In this document: positions 1-10,071 of the stretch, piece after piece
Layout: each line of letters begins with the position of its first letter
Position numbering within the stretch: the first letter of the stretch is position 1
Source of the DNA: Mycolicibacterium cosmeticum
Lineage (GTDB): Bacteria; Actinomycetota; Actinomycetes; Mycobacteriales; Mycobacteriaceae
Assembly: GCA_016197365.1 (NCBI GenBank)
Contig: JACPVS010000026.1
Coordinates: 118,581-182,580 of the forward strand
Length of the DNA stretch: 64,000 nucleotides
Direction: 5' to 3'
Position numbers and translations under genes: made by a program
Notes under the pieces: model-generated
Told to the model about the DNA's origin: nothing
What the model saw: only the letters and a program-made list of their open reading frames with translations
Databases searched by the model: none

Positions 1-3000
1 AGGATGATTCCGCACTCCAGCGGGCGACGACCGCGTCGAGCGCGGACTTCGACTCGCCGTAGGCGCCGTCACCGCCGAACATGCCGCGGTTGGGCGAGCC
101 CGGCAGCACGACGTGCAGCCGCGAGGCGATATCGCGCTCGGAGCCCAGGCGGGACAGCCCGCCGATGAGCCGCTGCACGGCCCACAGCAGGACCTTCATC
201 TCCATCTCCGAGCGCGCACCGGCCTCGGACAGATCCCCGGCGACGCGCGGAGCGGCGAACGGGAACAGCAGCGTCGGGTTCTGGGCGTCCTTGAGGTGGA
301 TCGCCTTGGGCCCGAGGTTCTCGGTCTGCTCGCTACCCACCCACTCGACGAGCGAGTCGATGTCGCTGTAGGACGCCATGTTCGCCGGAACGACCCACAG
401 GGTGGCATCGAAGCGGGCGTGGTCGCGGTACAGCGTGCGGTAGAACGCCAGCCGGTCGTCGTCGAGCTTGGACGTGGTCGCGATGACCGTCGCCCCGCCC
501 GCGAGCAGCTGCCCGGCCACCGACGCGGCGATCGAGCCCTTCGAGGCACCCGTCACCACGGCGACTTCGTTTGCGTAGCCACCCTTTTCGGGGTTCTCCG
601 CACCCGCGGCCGCCCGGCCGTACAGCGCGCCGTGCACGTTGCGCCCGGCGGCCAGGGCCTTGCCCTGCCACCAGGTGGCCTGCGTGCCCACGACGTTGCC
701 CGCACCTTCGAAGCGCTCCGAGAGCCGCTCCCAGTCCGCGTCGATCTCGCTCTCGTCGAGCAGCCACAGCTTGGCGAGATCCTCACGGGCACTGGCCCAC
801 CGGTCGTCGAAGACGACGGCCTTGCGGGCATCGAACACCGGAGCCACCAGACGCGGCCAGTCCGAACCGAGTTCGTTGGTCACCAGGTCGATCAGCTCGG
901 AATCACTGACGGCTTCAGCGGTCACGGGCGCGTTCAGCCCGAGCTCACCGAGCACCAGGCGGGCCGCCGACGCCAGCACACCGTTGGGTCCGGTCACCTG
1001 CGCGGCGAAATCGTTGAGCGCGGCGGAGTCCACGACGCCACCACCGGCGGCGCCGGAGGACGGCAGGCTCACCGGGATGCCCTTGCGGGCACCCACGGCG
1101 CTGACCGCGGCGTCGATCACCTTGTCCACCGAGGCCGCATCGGCCAGCGCACCTTCGTGCAGGCCGCCCATGCTGCCCCCGCGGACGCTGGATCCCTCAC
1201 GGGTACCCAGCGCCACCTCGGCGGTGACGTGCTTGGCCCAGCCGGGGCCGAGTTCCCATGTCTTGGTGACACGTTCGGTGATGTAGGCCGGCCGCTTGCC
1301 CGACGGCCCGAAGACCGTGCGCAGCTGGTCGTTGATGGCATCGGAGAGCACCGGACCGAACGGCTTGTACGTCCGGGCCAGCTTGGTCACCTGAGATTTC
1401 AGACCCGACAGGTCGGCCTCGGCCGCACCGTCGATGGCACCGAGGTTCAGTTCGGAGCCGAGGTCCACCAGCAGCTGGTTGCGTCGCGACGAGGCACCGT
1501 CGGTGATCGACTCGATGGAATCCAGCGGTTCGATCTGCTCGGTGCGCATCTTCGCCGACAGCGCGATCAGCGACATGGTCGCATCGGCGGCGTCGTAGAC
1601 GATATCGTCCGGGCGCGGTCCGCCCGACGGCGCCGCGGCCGGTGCCGCTGCGGGTGCGGCGGCTGCCGGTGCGGCCTCCGCCGACGGCGCTGCGGGCGCC
1701 TCGTCCGCCTCGGGCTCGGGCTCCGGATCGGTGTCGGTGGCGAACAGCACCGGGGCGTCACGCTCGGCGTTGAGCACCTCGGTGGTGTTGTGCGAGTACT
1801 CCGGCAGCTTCAGCGTGTTGGTGGCCAGGCCGGCGACGGTCGGCGCGGTCTTCACACCGATCTCGACGAACCGCTCCACGCCGAGACCCCCCGCGGCCTC
1901 CTCGATGAACAGCAGATCCTGCGTCTCGATCCAGCGCACCGGGCTGGCGAACTGCCAGGCCAGCAACTCGATGACAACCTTGCGGCACAAGGCTTCCGGC
2001 TTCTCGTTGCGCCAGGTGTCGTAGTCGGCGAGCACCTCGTCGAGGGTCTCGGCGGGCACCAGGTCACGGATCTCCTGGATGAAGTCGCGGTCCAGGGTGA
2101 ACGGCCGCGGCACCAGGTTGGGGATGTAGCGCCCGATCAGCAGTTCCGGATCGGCGCCGACCGGCATGACGCGCTCCAGCGCGCGGCGGAAGTCGGCGAC
2201 GCCGACCCGCAGCACCTCGGAGTGGAACGGCACGTCGATACCGGGGACCAGGATGAAGGACCGCTTGCCGCCGCTGATTTCGCGACGACGCTCGATCTCC
2301 TCCTCCAGCGCCTCCAGGCCGCGCACCGTGCCCGCGATCGCGTACTGCGCGCCGCGCAGGTTGAAGTTCACGATCTGCAGGAATTCGCCTGTGCGCTCCG
2401 AGATCTCGGCGACGAAGTCGGTGACGTCGTCATCGTCGAGGTCGATCTGCGACGGCCGGATGGCGGCCAGCCGGTAGTTGGACCGGCCCTTCTCGTCGCG
2501 CGGCACGATGTCGTGCATCTTGCTGCCGCGGTGGAACACCACCTCCAGCAGGGCTTCCAGCTTGTAGACGCCGGACACGCAGGCCAGTGCGGTGTACTCG
2601 CCGACGGAGTGGCCGCACGCGATGGCGCCCTCGACGAACGCACCCTGCTCGCGCATCTCGGCCACCTGGGCCGCGGCCACCGTCGCCATGGCGACCTGGG
2701 TGAACTGCGTCAGGTACAGCACGCCTTCGGGGTGGTGGTAGTGCACACCCGAGGCGATCAGGCTGGTCGGATTGTCGCGCACCACGTGCAGCACCGAGAA
2801 GCCCAGGGTGTCGCGGGTGAACTTGTCCGCGGTGTCCCAGATCTTGCGGGCCGCCTTGGAACGGGCCCGGACCTCCATGCCCATGCCCTTGTGCTGGATG
2901 CCCTGACCGGGGAAGGCGTACACCGTCTTCGGGGCCGCCAGCTGTGCGGTCGCCGACATCACCAGGTCGCCGCCGACCTTCGCGGTGACCTCGATGATCT

Positions 3001-6000
3001 CCGCGCCGCGGTCGATGCCGACGCGGTCGACCCGGAAGTCGATCTCGTCGCCCGGCAGCACCATGCCCAGGAAGCGCGAGGTCCAGCCGACCAGACGGGC
3101 GGGCGGGGTGGCCCGGCCGTCGGTGGCGGTGACGACGTGCTGAGCGGCGGCCGACAGCCACATGCCGTGCACGATCGGACCCTTGAGCCCGGCGAGAAGT
3201 GCTGCGGCACGGTCGGTGTGGATCGGGTTGTGGTCACCGGAGACGACCGCGAACGCGCTCATGTCGGTGGGCGCGGTGACGGTGGCATCGCGACGGCGAC
3301 GACGCGGGGTCTCGGTGGCGTTGTCGGTGATCGCACCGCCGGCACGCAGCGGGTCGGCCAATTCGGCGGCGCCGTTGCGGCCCCGGATCGCGAAGCGCTC
3401 CTCGAGGGTGGCCAGCACGGTGCCCGCGCTGTCCGCGATGGTCACCGAGACCGGCACGACGCGGCCGTACTCGGTGTCACTGGCCGCGGAAGCGGTTGCG
3501 GTGACGGTCAATTCGGCCTTGACCGTGGGCATCTGCGCCAGCAGGTGCGCGGCGTGGTCCAGGTGCACCAGGCTGAGCAGACCTTCGACCACCGGGAACT
3601 CGTCCGCGGTGACGGCGGACCCGATGACCGAGAAGACGGCCGGCCAGCAGCGGCCCACCAGGGCGTCCGGAACCAGGGTCAGGCCCGGCGCCAGTGGGGC
3701 GCCGAAGGTGGCGGTGACACCGGTGTGGTCGGCGATCTCCTCCGGATCCCAGCCGACGGTCACGGTGGCCGTGTCGTTCACGACGACGGGCAGCGCATCC
3801 ACCCCGTCGACACCGGCGGCGATGGCCAGCACGGCGCGCATCGCGGCCGACGCGTCCTCGGTGGTGACCACCGGCATGCCACCGTTGACGGTGGCGGCCG
3901 GCAGGGTCAGCTTGATCTCGATCCAGATGTTCGACAGCGGCACGCTCAGCGTGACGCCGGCCTCGGTGAGCTCCAGTCGTGAACCGGTGGACGGGTGTAC
4001 CGCAGAACGGTTTTCGTTGACCTGCCACTCGCTGGGCGCGCCGATGCGGTGCACCGGGTTGATGGCGGTGCGACCGGCCCACAGCACATCGGGCGAATCC
4101 AGCACGACGGCGATGGGACCGACGACGTCGGCGCGGGCCTGACGGCGGGACACCACGGGCACCGCGGCGGCGCCGGTCGCGACGACCTCGTCGATGGCGG
4201 CCTGCTCGAAGCGGTCGAGCAGTTCACCGACCGGCTCGTCCACCCGGGTGATCCCGGCGACGGCCTGCGTGCCCGGGATGATGCACACCTGGTCGGCGGT
4301 GTAGCGCGCGTCGTGGGCCTGCCACAGCGAGTCGCTGCGCCACCAGCGCCGCACGTCCTTGTCGATGACGGGCACGAAGTTGACCGGCTTGCCCGGCACC
4401 TTGCACAGGGTGATGAAGAACGGCACGTCGGCCGGGTGCAGCTTGATGGTCTCGGCGTCCGGGTAGCGCGACAGCAGGGCGGCGCGGGCAGCGGCCGGAT
4501 CCTCCAGCAGCGCTTCACCTTCCGCGCTGTCGGCGAAGAGCGTGTCGATCGGGCCGGAGTCCTGCGGGTGCAGGCGGGCCTCGGCGCGCTTGAGCATGTC
4601 GGCGTAGCGATCCCGCCAGGTGATGTCGAGCCACGGCGAATCGTCGTGCTTGGTGTCGGCGGTGGAATCACCGCTGCCGATGGCCAGCTCGACGTAGCGG
4701 TCCAGCCACTGCAGGTAGGTGAGGTCGGCCAGGTCGCCGAAGTAGGGCTTGGCGGTGTCGGCCATCGCGGCGATGATCTCGTCGCGGCGCTCGGCGACCG
4801 CGTCGGCGTCACCGGCGACCTCGTCGAGCAGGCGGCCGCAACGTGATGCGGTGTTGTCGATCTCGTGGATGTCCGCACCCAGCTGGCTGCGCCCGGATGC
4901 CATGCCGCCCTGGGCCTTTCCGGCGCCGACCCAGATGTCGGTGCCGGTGGTGTCCACCAGCAGCTGCTTGACCGCAGGCGAGGTGGTGGCCTCCAGGGTT
5001 GCCATGGCAGCGGTGCCCACCAGGATGCCGTCGACCGGCATCAGCGGGAAGCCGTAGGTCTCCGACCACCGGCCGGACAGGTATTCGGCGGCCCGCTCCG
5101 GGGTGCCGATGCCGCCGCCGACGCAGATGGTGATGTTCGACAGCTTGCGCAGATCCGAGTACGTGGCCAGCAGCAGGTCGTCGAGGTCCTCCCACGAGTG
5201 GTGGCCACCGGCGCGGCCGCCCTCGATGTGGGCGATGACGTCCTTGCCGGGCACCTCGGCCGCGATCTTGATGACGGACTTGATCTGGTCGATGGTGCCG
5301 GGCTTGAACACCACGTGGGTGATGCCGATGCCGTTGAGCTCCTCGATCAGGTCGACGGCTTCGGGCAGTTCGGGGATGCCTGCGGTGACGATGACACCGT
5401 CGATCGGGGCACCGGCCTGGCGCGCCTTCTGCACGATGCGCCTGCCGCCGAGCTGCAGCTTCCACAGGTACGGGTCCAGGAACAGCGAGTTGAACTGGAT
5501 GGCGCGGCCCGGCTCCAGCAGCTGAGTCAGTTCGGCGACGCGGCCGTCGAAGATCTCCTCGGTGACCTGACCACCACCGGCCAGCTCGGCCCAGTGGCCG
5601 GCGTTCGCTGCGGCGGCGACGATCTTGGCATCCACCGTCGTCGGGGTCATACCGGCCAGCAGGATCGGCGAACGTCCGGTCAGGCGGGTGAACTTGGTGG
5701 ACAGCTTGACCGAGCCGTCGGGCAGCGTGACGGTCGACGGCGCGTAGCTGCTCCACGGGGCGGGCACCTCGGGTGCGGCGCCGACGGTGAACAGGGCGCG
5801 CTGGCCGGCGCGGGTGGCGGCGGGGACGATGCCGATGCCCAGCCCGCGGATGACCGGGGCGGTCACGCGGGTGGCGGTGTCGCCGGGCCCGAGATCGATG
5901 ATCCACTTGGCGCCGGCCTCGTGCAGGCGCTCGACCTCGGCGACCCAGTCGACCGGGTCGACGAAGACGGCCTTGGCGAAGTGGTGGGTGAGCTCGGGAT

Positions 6001-6937
6001 CGATGCCCGGGATGCGGCTGGCCCACGAGTCGATGAGGTCCACGGCGTCGGCCAGGCGCGGGGTGTGGAAGCCGACCTCGACCTGGATGCCGTTGAAGAC
6101 CGGGGCGAACACGGCGCCGCCACGGGTTTTGTTCTTGCGCTCGGCTTCTTCCTTCTCGGTGATCTTGCTGCAGTACAGCTCGAAGCGGGACAGCTGCTCG
6201 GGCGTGCCGGTGATGACCACCGAGCGCCTGCCGTTGCGGATGGACAGCACGGGCGGCAGCACGGTGCGCACGTCGGTGGAGAAGTCTTCGAGCAGTTCGG
6301 CGATGCGGTCGGGGTCGGCGTTGGTGACCGACACCATCGGCGACTTGTCGCCACGGCCGACCATCCCGCGGCGGCGCGACATCAGCGAGCCCGCGGCCCC
6401 CATCAGTTGCAGGATCGCGAGCATCTCGGCGTCGCGGGTGCCCTTGGCTTTCAGTGCCTCGGCCGCGACGATGCCCTGCGAGTGCCCGGCGACGGCGACC
6501 GGCGGGGTGCCGTGCAGGTCCAGTCCCTGGCGCAGCAGGGCGCGGGTGGCGGCGATCTGCGCCAGCAGGATGCCGGGGCCCGAGATGGCGGTGCTGATCA
6601 GCTGCTTGGGGGCCGGCAGGGGCTCGTCGGCGGACAGCGCGCGCACCCACTGCAGCGGCTCGAAGCCGATGGGACGGACGACGACGAGCTCGCGCGCCAC
6701 CGGCTCCAGCAGCATGTCGGCTTCGGTGACCAGTTCGCTCAGATCCGATTCGATGCCCGCGGAGCTGACGAGTTCCTCGAGGCTCTCCAGCCAGCCGCCG
6801 CCCTGCCCACCGAACGCGACCGCGTAGGGCTCGCCGGCATTCAGCAGATCCACGAGCGCGTGCGCGCCCGACAGCGACGCTCGGCCGAGGTCGCTCTTGC
6901 CGTTGGCGGTCACTCTGTCGTGTTCATTGATCGTCAC
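1..6937 (-). CDS. fas: Type I fatty acid synthase (FAS-I), 5' part, runs off the left edge
   Basis: Multifunctional cytosolic enzyme making acyl-CoAs for membrane lipids and mycolate precursors. The reverse strand stays open from a GTG at 6937 to the window edge, about 2312 codons; the family is about 3070 residues, so the C-terminal quarter is missing. Visible in order: acyltransferase motif GHSQG (about 6475-6500), FMN enoyl reductase region with VGGGIGTPERAA (about 5100), hot-dog dehydratase with HGMW (about 3160), malonyl/palmitoyl transferase GHSVGEY (about 2600), an Ala/Pro-rich linker and ACP-like segment (about 1380-1720), and the start of a ketoreductase with VVTGAS (about 550). The GTG is preceded by GGGAG. 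The ATG ten bases upstream opens only a 7-codon frame. Divergent from the ABC transporter across 850 bp. Confidence 0.96.
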   Translation of the reverse strand, partial: MTINEHDRVTANGKSDLGRASLSGAHALVDLLNAGEPYAVAFGGQGGGWLESLEELVSSAGIESDLSELVTEADMLLEPVARELVVVRPIGFEPLQWVRALSADEPLPAPKQLISTAISGPGILLAQIAATRALLRQGLDLHGTPPVAVAGHSQGIVAAEALKAKGTRDAEMLAILQLMGAAGSLMSRRRGMVGRGDKSPMVSVTNADPDRIAELLEDFSTDVRTVLPPVLSIRNGRRSVVITGTPEQLSRFELYCSKITEKEEAERKNKTRGGAVFAPVFNGIQVEVGFHTPRLADAVDLIDSWASRIPGIDPELTHHFAKAVFVDPVDWVAEVERLHEAGAKWIIDLGPGDTATRVTAPVIRGLGIGIVPAATRAGQRALFTVGAAPEVPAPWSSYAPSTVTLPDGSVKLSTKFTRLTGRSPILLAGMTPTTVDAKIVAAAANAGHWAELAGGGQVTEEIFDGRVAELTQLLEPGRAIQFNSLFLDPYLWKLQLGGRRIVQKARQAGAPIDGVIVTAGIPELPEAVDLIEELNGIGITHVVFKPGTIDQIKSVIKIAAEVPGKDVIAHIEGGRAGGHHSWEDLDDLLLATYSDLRKLSNITICVGGGIGTPERAAEYLSGRWSETYGFPLMPVDGILVGTAAMATLEATTSPAVKQLLVDTTGTDIWVGAGKAQGGMASGRSQLGADIHEIDNTASRCGRLLDEVAGDADAVAERRDEIIAAMADTAKPYFGDLADLTYLQWLDRYVELAIGSGDSTADTKHDDSPWLDITWRDRYADMLKRAEARLHPQDSGPIDTLFADSAEGEALLEDPAAARAALLSRYPDAETIKLHPADVPFFITLCKVPGKPVNFVPVIDKDVRRWWRSDSLWQAHDARYTADQVCIIPGTQAVAGITRVDEPVGELLDRFEQAAIDEVVATGAAAVPVVSRRQARADVVGPIAVVLDSPDVLWAGRTAINPVHRIGAPSEWQVNENRSAVHPSTGSRLELTEAGVTLSVPLSNIWIEIKLTLPAATVNGGMPVVTTEDASAAMRAVLAIAAGVDGVDALPVVVNDTATVTVGWDPEEIADHTGVTATFGAPLAPGLTLVPDALVGRCWPAVFSVIGSAVTADEFPVVEGLLSLVHLDHAAHLLAQMPTVKAELTVTATASAASDTEYGRVVPVSVTIADSAGTVLATLEERFAIRGRNGAAELADPLRAGGAITDNATETPRRRRRDATVTAPTDMSAFAVVSGDHNPIHTDRAAALLAGLKGPIVHGMWLSAAAQHVVTATDGRATPPARLVGWTSRFLGMVLPGDEIDFRVDRVGIDRGAEIIEVTAKVGGDLVMSATAQLAAPKTVYAFPGQGIQHKGMGMEVRARSKAARKIWDTADKFTRDTLGFSVLHVVRDNPTSLIASGVHYHHPEGVLYLTQFTQVAMATVAAAQVAEMREQGAFVEGAIACGHSVGEYTALACVSGVYKLEALLEVVFHRGSKMHDIVPRDEKGRSNYRLAAIRPSQIDLDDDDVTDFVAEISERTGEFLQIVNFNLRGAQYAIAGTVRGLEALEEEIERRREISGGKRSFILVPGIDVPFHSEVLRVGVADFRRALERVMPVGADPELLIGRYIPNLVPRPFTLDRDFIQEIRDLVPAETLDEVLADYDTWRNEKPEALCRKVVIELLAWQFASPVRWIETQDLLFIEEAAGGLGVERFVEIGVKTAPTVAGLATNTLKLPEYSHNTTEVLNAERDAPVLFATDTDPEPEPEADEAPAAPSAEAAPAAAAPAAAPAAAPSGGPRPDDIVYDAADATMSLIALSAKMRTEQIEPLDSIESITDGASSRRNQLLVDLGSELNLGAIDGAAEADLSGLKSQVTKLARTYKPFGPVLSDAINDQLRTVFGPSGKRPAYITERVTKTWELGPGWAKHVTAEVALGTREGSSVRGGSMGGLHEGALADAASVDKVIDAAVSAVGARKGIPVSLPSSGAAGGGVVDSAALNDFAAQVTGPNGVLASAARLVLGELGLNAPVTAEAVSDSELIDLVTNELGSDWPRLVAPVFDARKAVVFDDRWASAREDLAKLWLLDESEIDADWERLSERFEGAGNVVGTQATWWQGKALAAGRNVHGALYGRAAAGAENPEKGGYANEVAVVTGASKGSIAASVAGQLLAGGATVIATTSKLDDDRLAFYRTLYRDHARFDATLWVVPANMASYSDIDSLVEWVGSEQTENLGPKAIHLKDAQNPTLLFPFAAPRVAGDLSEAGARSEMEMKVLLWAVQRLIGGLSRLGSERDIASRLHVVLPGSPNRGMFGGDGAYGESKSALDAVVARWSAESS

Positions 6938-7023
6938 GTCTTGCCATCTCCCTCGGTACAGATCTCGTCACGCGTCTGGCTGATGGTGCCGGTGTCGCCG
7001 CGCCATCGCGGCGGATCCCGGAC

Positions 7024-7044
7024 GGGCCTGCCTCATGCAGGCCC
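7024..7044 (-). promoter_or_regulatory. Hairpin in the fas leader or promoter region
   Basis: Perfect 8-bp stem GGGCCTGC / GCAGGCCC with a 5-nt loop (CTCAT), about 90 bp upstream of the fas start. No T-run follows on the fas strand, so it does not look like an intrinsic terminator. It could be a leader-RNA structure or a protein site. Confidence 0.45.
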
Positions 7045-7106
7045 CGGCGATTCGGCACTGAATCTCCATGAGCTCTCAGCGGGCGCCGGCCTGCCGGCAT
7101 GGTCGA

Positions 7107-7131
7107 GGGCCGCACCGTCACGGTGCGGCCC
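7107..7131 (-). promoter_or_regulatory. 11-bp perfect hairpin upstream of fas
   Basis: GGGCCGCACCG and CGGTGCGGCCC pair perfectly around a TCA loop, about 170 bp upstream of the fas start. It is the strongest structure in the region. No T-tract follows on either strand. Role unknown; leader attenuator or operator are both possible. Confidence 0.5.
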
Positions 7132-7469
7132 CCCGGAGCCAGGTCCAGCAGGGCAGTCCAGCTGTACTAAGAGTGTCATAAGAGCTGGTGTGATCATCCA
7201 CCCCTAAATGGTTACTAGCGAGTTCTACGCTCGGGTAACCTCGGCGCGCATAACGCCGGTTCGCACGGCGAGTAAAGCCCTACGGGACAAACGTCCTGTT
7301 GGCGGGTGGTTACGGTCGAGTAGCTATAACTTCCCAGATCAAAGCAGCATTGTTATCAAATCGTTATGTCGATTTCCGGCGCCCACCGGGCGCATCGCCA
7401 CGATCGACAGTTTGACCAGAAGTGTCTACAAAAGGGTGCCAGTAAGCGGCGAAAGTTTGCTGCTTTTTA

Positions 7470-7483
7470 TTACTGATCAGTAA
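7470..7483. promoter_or_regulatory. 14-bp palindrome TTACTGATCAGTAA, candidate operator
   Basis: A perfect palindrome inside an AT-rich patch, flanked by T-runs (TTTTTA on the left, TTTTTC on the right). Its size and symmetry suit a TetR- or GntR-type dimer. It sits about 530 bp before fas and about 300 bp before the ABC operon, so either direction could be regulated. Confidence 0.45.
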
Positions 7484-7786
7484 GTTTTTCTGACTAAGGG
7501 TCCACGACCACGCGACGACCGAGCGCCGGTCGATCTCTCCCTGGAGCAGTTGCACGGGGCGGTGCAGCCCCAAGCCACGCTCGGCGCGCGTGACACCGGC
7601 GTCCTGACCGCCGAGCCGGTCGGCGGCGCCCCCTTTGCCGCGACACAATCGTCAGCCCGGTGCGGTACAGGTCAGTGGGAACCAACACCCCCCGGCCGTC
7701 GGCGGATATCGTGCTCACCCCCCTCTTATGGCACGAAATCCGCACTTAGGCTGCGGCTTCACCGGCGAATCCATACGATCTCGACC

Positions 7787-8869
7787 ATGCCCGCACCGAT
7801 CTCCGGACTCGCCGAGACCCCGGACACCACCAGCACGGGCACCCCGCGCATCGAGCTCGCCGGGGTCAGGAAGGTCTTCGCAAGCCGATCACAGGAGGTG
7901 GTCGCGGTCGAGTGCGCGAACCTCACCGTCACCGACGGCGAGCTGTTCGCCATCCTCGGCCCCTCCGGATCGGGCAAGACGACCGTGCTGCGGATGATCG
8001 CCGGCTTCGAACAACCCACCGCGGGGGTCATCCGGCTCGGCGGTACCGATGTCACCGGATTGCCCGCGCAGCGCCGGGACGTCAACACCGTGTTCCAGGA
8101 CTACGCCCTGTTCCCGCACATGACCGTCGGCCAGAACATCGAGTACGGCATGAAGGTGCGCGGCGTCGCCAAGGCCGAACGGCGCAGTCGCACGGCCGAC
8201 GCGCTGGACATGGTGCGGTTGTCCGAGCACGGCGATCGACGGCCCGAACAGCTCTCCGGCGGGCAGCGTCAACGGGTCGCCCTGGCCCGCGCTCTCGTCG
8301 GCCGCCCACGGGTGTTGTTGCTCGACGAGCCGCTGGGAGCGCTGGACCTCAAGCTCCGCGAGCAGATGCAGGTCGAACTGAAGGCGATCCAGCGTGACGT
8401 GGGCATCACCTTTGTCATCGTCACCCACGACCAGGACGAGGCCTTGACCCTCTGCGATCGGCTGGCGGTGTTCAACGCCGGGCGCATCGAGCAGATCGGC
8501 GCCGCGCGGGAGGTCTACGAGTCGCCCGCCAACCGCTTCGTCGCCGACTTCGTCGGGACCGCCAACGTCTTCGACGGGACGGCGGCGCAGACCCTGCTCG
8601 GCCGCGACGGCACGTTTGCCGTGCGACCCGAACGCATCTCGGTGCACGCCCCGGGCCGCCCACCCGAGGCCGGGGCTCGCAACGTCGAGGCCACCGTCGC
8701 CGAGATCATCTATGCGGGCCCGCTCACCCGGGTGACGTCGACAGCCCAGGGCGCGACCCTGACGGCCACGGTGCTCACCTCCGCCACCTCCCTGCCGGCA
8801 GGCCTGGACCACGGCTCCCCCGTCGTCCTGTCCTTTCCGGACTCCGCCGTCCACCACCTGAAGTCCTGA
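7787..8869 (+). CDS. Polyamine-type ABC transporter ATP-binding protein (PotA family)
   Basis: Cytoplasmic ATPase driving import of a small solute, probably spermidine/putrescine or a related cation. 360 residues: Walker A GPSGSGKTT (about 58-66), Q-loop in TVFQDYALFPH (about 101-111), signature LSGGQRQR (156-163), Walker B VLLLDE (176-181), H-loop VTHDQDEA, then a C-terminal TOBE-like region (about 280-360). ATG 7787 is chosen because upstream in-frame sequence is not PotA-like and TACGAT at 7774-7779 is placed as a -10 for a leaderless transcript. First gene of a four-gene operon; the next start is 11 bp after its stop. Confidence 0.93.
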   Translation: MPAPISGLAETPDTTSTGTPRIELAGVRKVFASRSQEVVAVECANLTVTDGELFAILGPSGSGKTTVLRMIAGFEQPTAGVIRLGGTDVTGLPAQRRDVNTVFQDYALFPHMTVGQNIEYGMKVRGVAKAERRSRTADALDMVRLSEHGDRRPEQLSGGQRQRVALARALVGRPRVLLLDEPLGALDLKLREQMQVELKAIQRDVGITFVIVTHDQDEALTLCDRLAVFNAGRIEQIGAAREVYESPANRFVADFVGTANVFDGTAAQTLLGRDGTFAVRPERISVHAPGRPPEAGARNVEATVAEIIYAGPLTRVTSTAQGATLTATVLTSATSLPAGLDHGSPVVLSFPDSAVHHLKS

Positions 8870-8880
8870 GGAGGCCTCCC

Positions 8881-10071
8881 ATGAAACTCACCGTGATCCG
8901 CACCGGGCTCGCCCTGGCCGCGACAGCGGCCCTGTTGGCCGCGTGTTCGAGCGGTTCCAGCGGCGGGCCCACCGGGCAGGCACCGCCGAAGCTGGAAGCG
9001 CCCACCTCGCTCGGCGACGGCGAGGGCGAACTCAACCTCATCGCGTGGGCCGGGTACGCCGAGAACGGTTCCAACGACAAGGCCGTGGACTGGGTCACCC
9101 CGTTTGAGAAGGAAACCGGCTGCAAGACCAACGTCAAGGTCGGCAACACCTCCGACGAGATGCTGCAGCTGATGCGCACCGGCCAGTACGACGGTGTCTC
9201 GGCATCGGGTGACGCGTCGCTGCGCCTCATCTACGGCGGTGACGTGGCACCGGTCAACACCGCGCTGGTGCCCAACTACGCGACCATCACCCCGTTCCTC
9301 AAAGACCAGCCGTGGAATTCGGTGGACGGCAAGATGTACGGGATCCCGCACGGCTGGGGCGCGAACCTGTTGATGTACAACATCGGCGTCGTCAAGGACG
9401 CGCCCGACTCCTGGGGCGCGGTGTTCACCGACTCGGCCAAGTACAAGGGCCGCGTGACGGCCTACGACTCACCGATCTACATCGCCGACGCCGCGCTGTA
9501 CCTGTCGAAGACCAAACCCGAACTGGGGATCAAGAATCCGTACGCGCTGACCGCCGGTCAGCTCGACGCCGCGGCCGATCTGCTCAAGGCCCAGCGGGAG
9601 AACATCGGCGAATACTGGTCGGACTACACCAAAGAGGTGCAGGCCTTCGAATCCGGCACCTCGGTGATCGGCACCACCTGGCAGGTCATCGCCAACACCA
9701 TCGGCGGCGACAACAAGGTTCAGGTCAACACGATCCTGCCGAAGGAAGGCGCCACCGGTTGGTCGGACACCTGGATGGTGTCGGCCAAGGCGGCGCATCC
9801 CAACTGCATGTACAAGTGGATGAACTGGATCACCTCCCCCGAGGTCAACGCCCAGGTTGCCGAATACTTCGGCGAGGCGCCGGCGCAGGCCAAGGCCTGT
9901 GAGCACACCAGCCAGAAGGACTTCTGCGACGTCTTCCACGCGACCGACCCGAAATACGCTGAGCAGATCCACTATTGGACGACACCGCAGAAGAAGTGCA
10001 TCGACGGCAGCGGGGACGACTGCACGACCTACGATCAGTGGGTCGACAAGTGGCAGCAGATCAAGGGGTGA
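8881..10071 (+). CDS. Polyamine-type ABC transporter substrate-binding lipoprotein (PotD family)
   Basis: Extracytoplasmic receptor that hands substrate to the permeases. 396 residues with an N-terminal signal and lipobox LLAAC (Cys22), so it should be lipid-anchored. The body has the type II binding-protein pattern (NLIAWAGYAE early, then GVSASGDASLR, IPHGWGANLLMYN and GTTWQ). AGGAGG stands just before the ATG. Its stop overlaps the next start (TGATG). The ligand cannot be read from sequence; PotD-like proteins bind polyamines, but related ones bind other amines. Confidence 0.92.
   Translation: MKLTVIRTGLALAATAALLAACSSGSSGGPTGQAPPKLEAPTSLGDGEGELNLIAWAGYAENGSNDKAVDWVTPFEKETGCKTNVKVGNTSDEMLQLMRTGQYDGVSASGDASLRLIYGGDVAPVNTALVPNYATITPFLKDQPWNSVDGKMYGIPHGWGANLLMYNIGVVKDAPDSWGAVFTDSAKYKGRVTAYDSPIYIADAALYLSKTKPELGIKNPYALTAGQLDAAADLLKAQRENIGEYWSDYTKEVQAFESGTSVIGTTWQVIANTIGGDNKVQVNTILPKEGATGWSDTWMVSAKAAHPNCMYKWMNWITSPEVNAQVAEYFGEAPAQAKACEHTSQKDFCDVFHATDPKYAEQIHYWTTPQKKCIDGSGDDCTTYDQWVDKWQQIKG

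Larger units (their letters stand above)
6938..7786. other. Long intergenic region between fas and the ABC operon
   Basis: No convincing gene lies in these 850 bp; short open frames here lack a start site with ribosome binding signal and look unlike protein. The fas-proximal part (7020-7135) is GC-rich and carries two perfect hairpins. The central part (7200-7500) is markedly more AT-rich than its surroundings and carries a 14-bp palindrome. It should hold the fas promoter; known fas regulators in mycobacteria (for example the TetR protein FasR) bind upstream of fas. Confidence 0.6.

Noticed and set aside
113..3982. 1289-codon open frame on the plus strand over fas
   Set aside because: It is antisense to the fas reading frame, whose translation shows clear FAS domains. 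The plus-strand product is low-complexity, rich in Arg, Gly, His and Val, typical of high-GC shadow frames.
4865..7207. 780-codon plus-strand open frame
   Set aside because: Also antisense to fas, no recognisable domain, composition of a shadow frame.
7208..7483. Small open frame of 91 codons in the fas upstream region
   Set aside because: No ribosome binding sequence, no motif, and it ends inside the palindrome; composition follows the AT-rich patch rather than coding bias.
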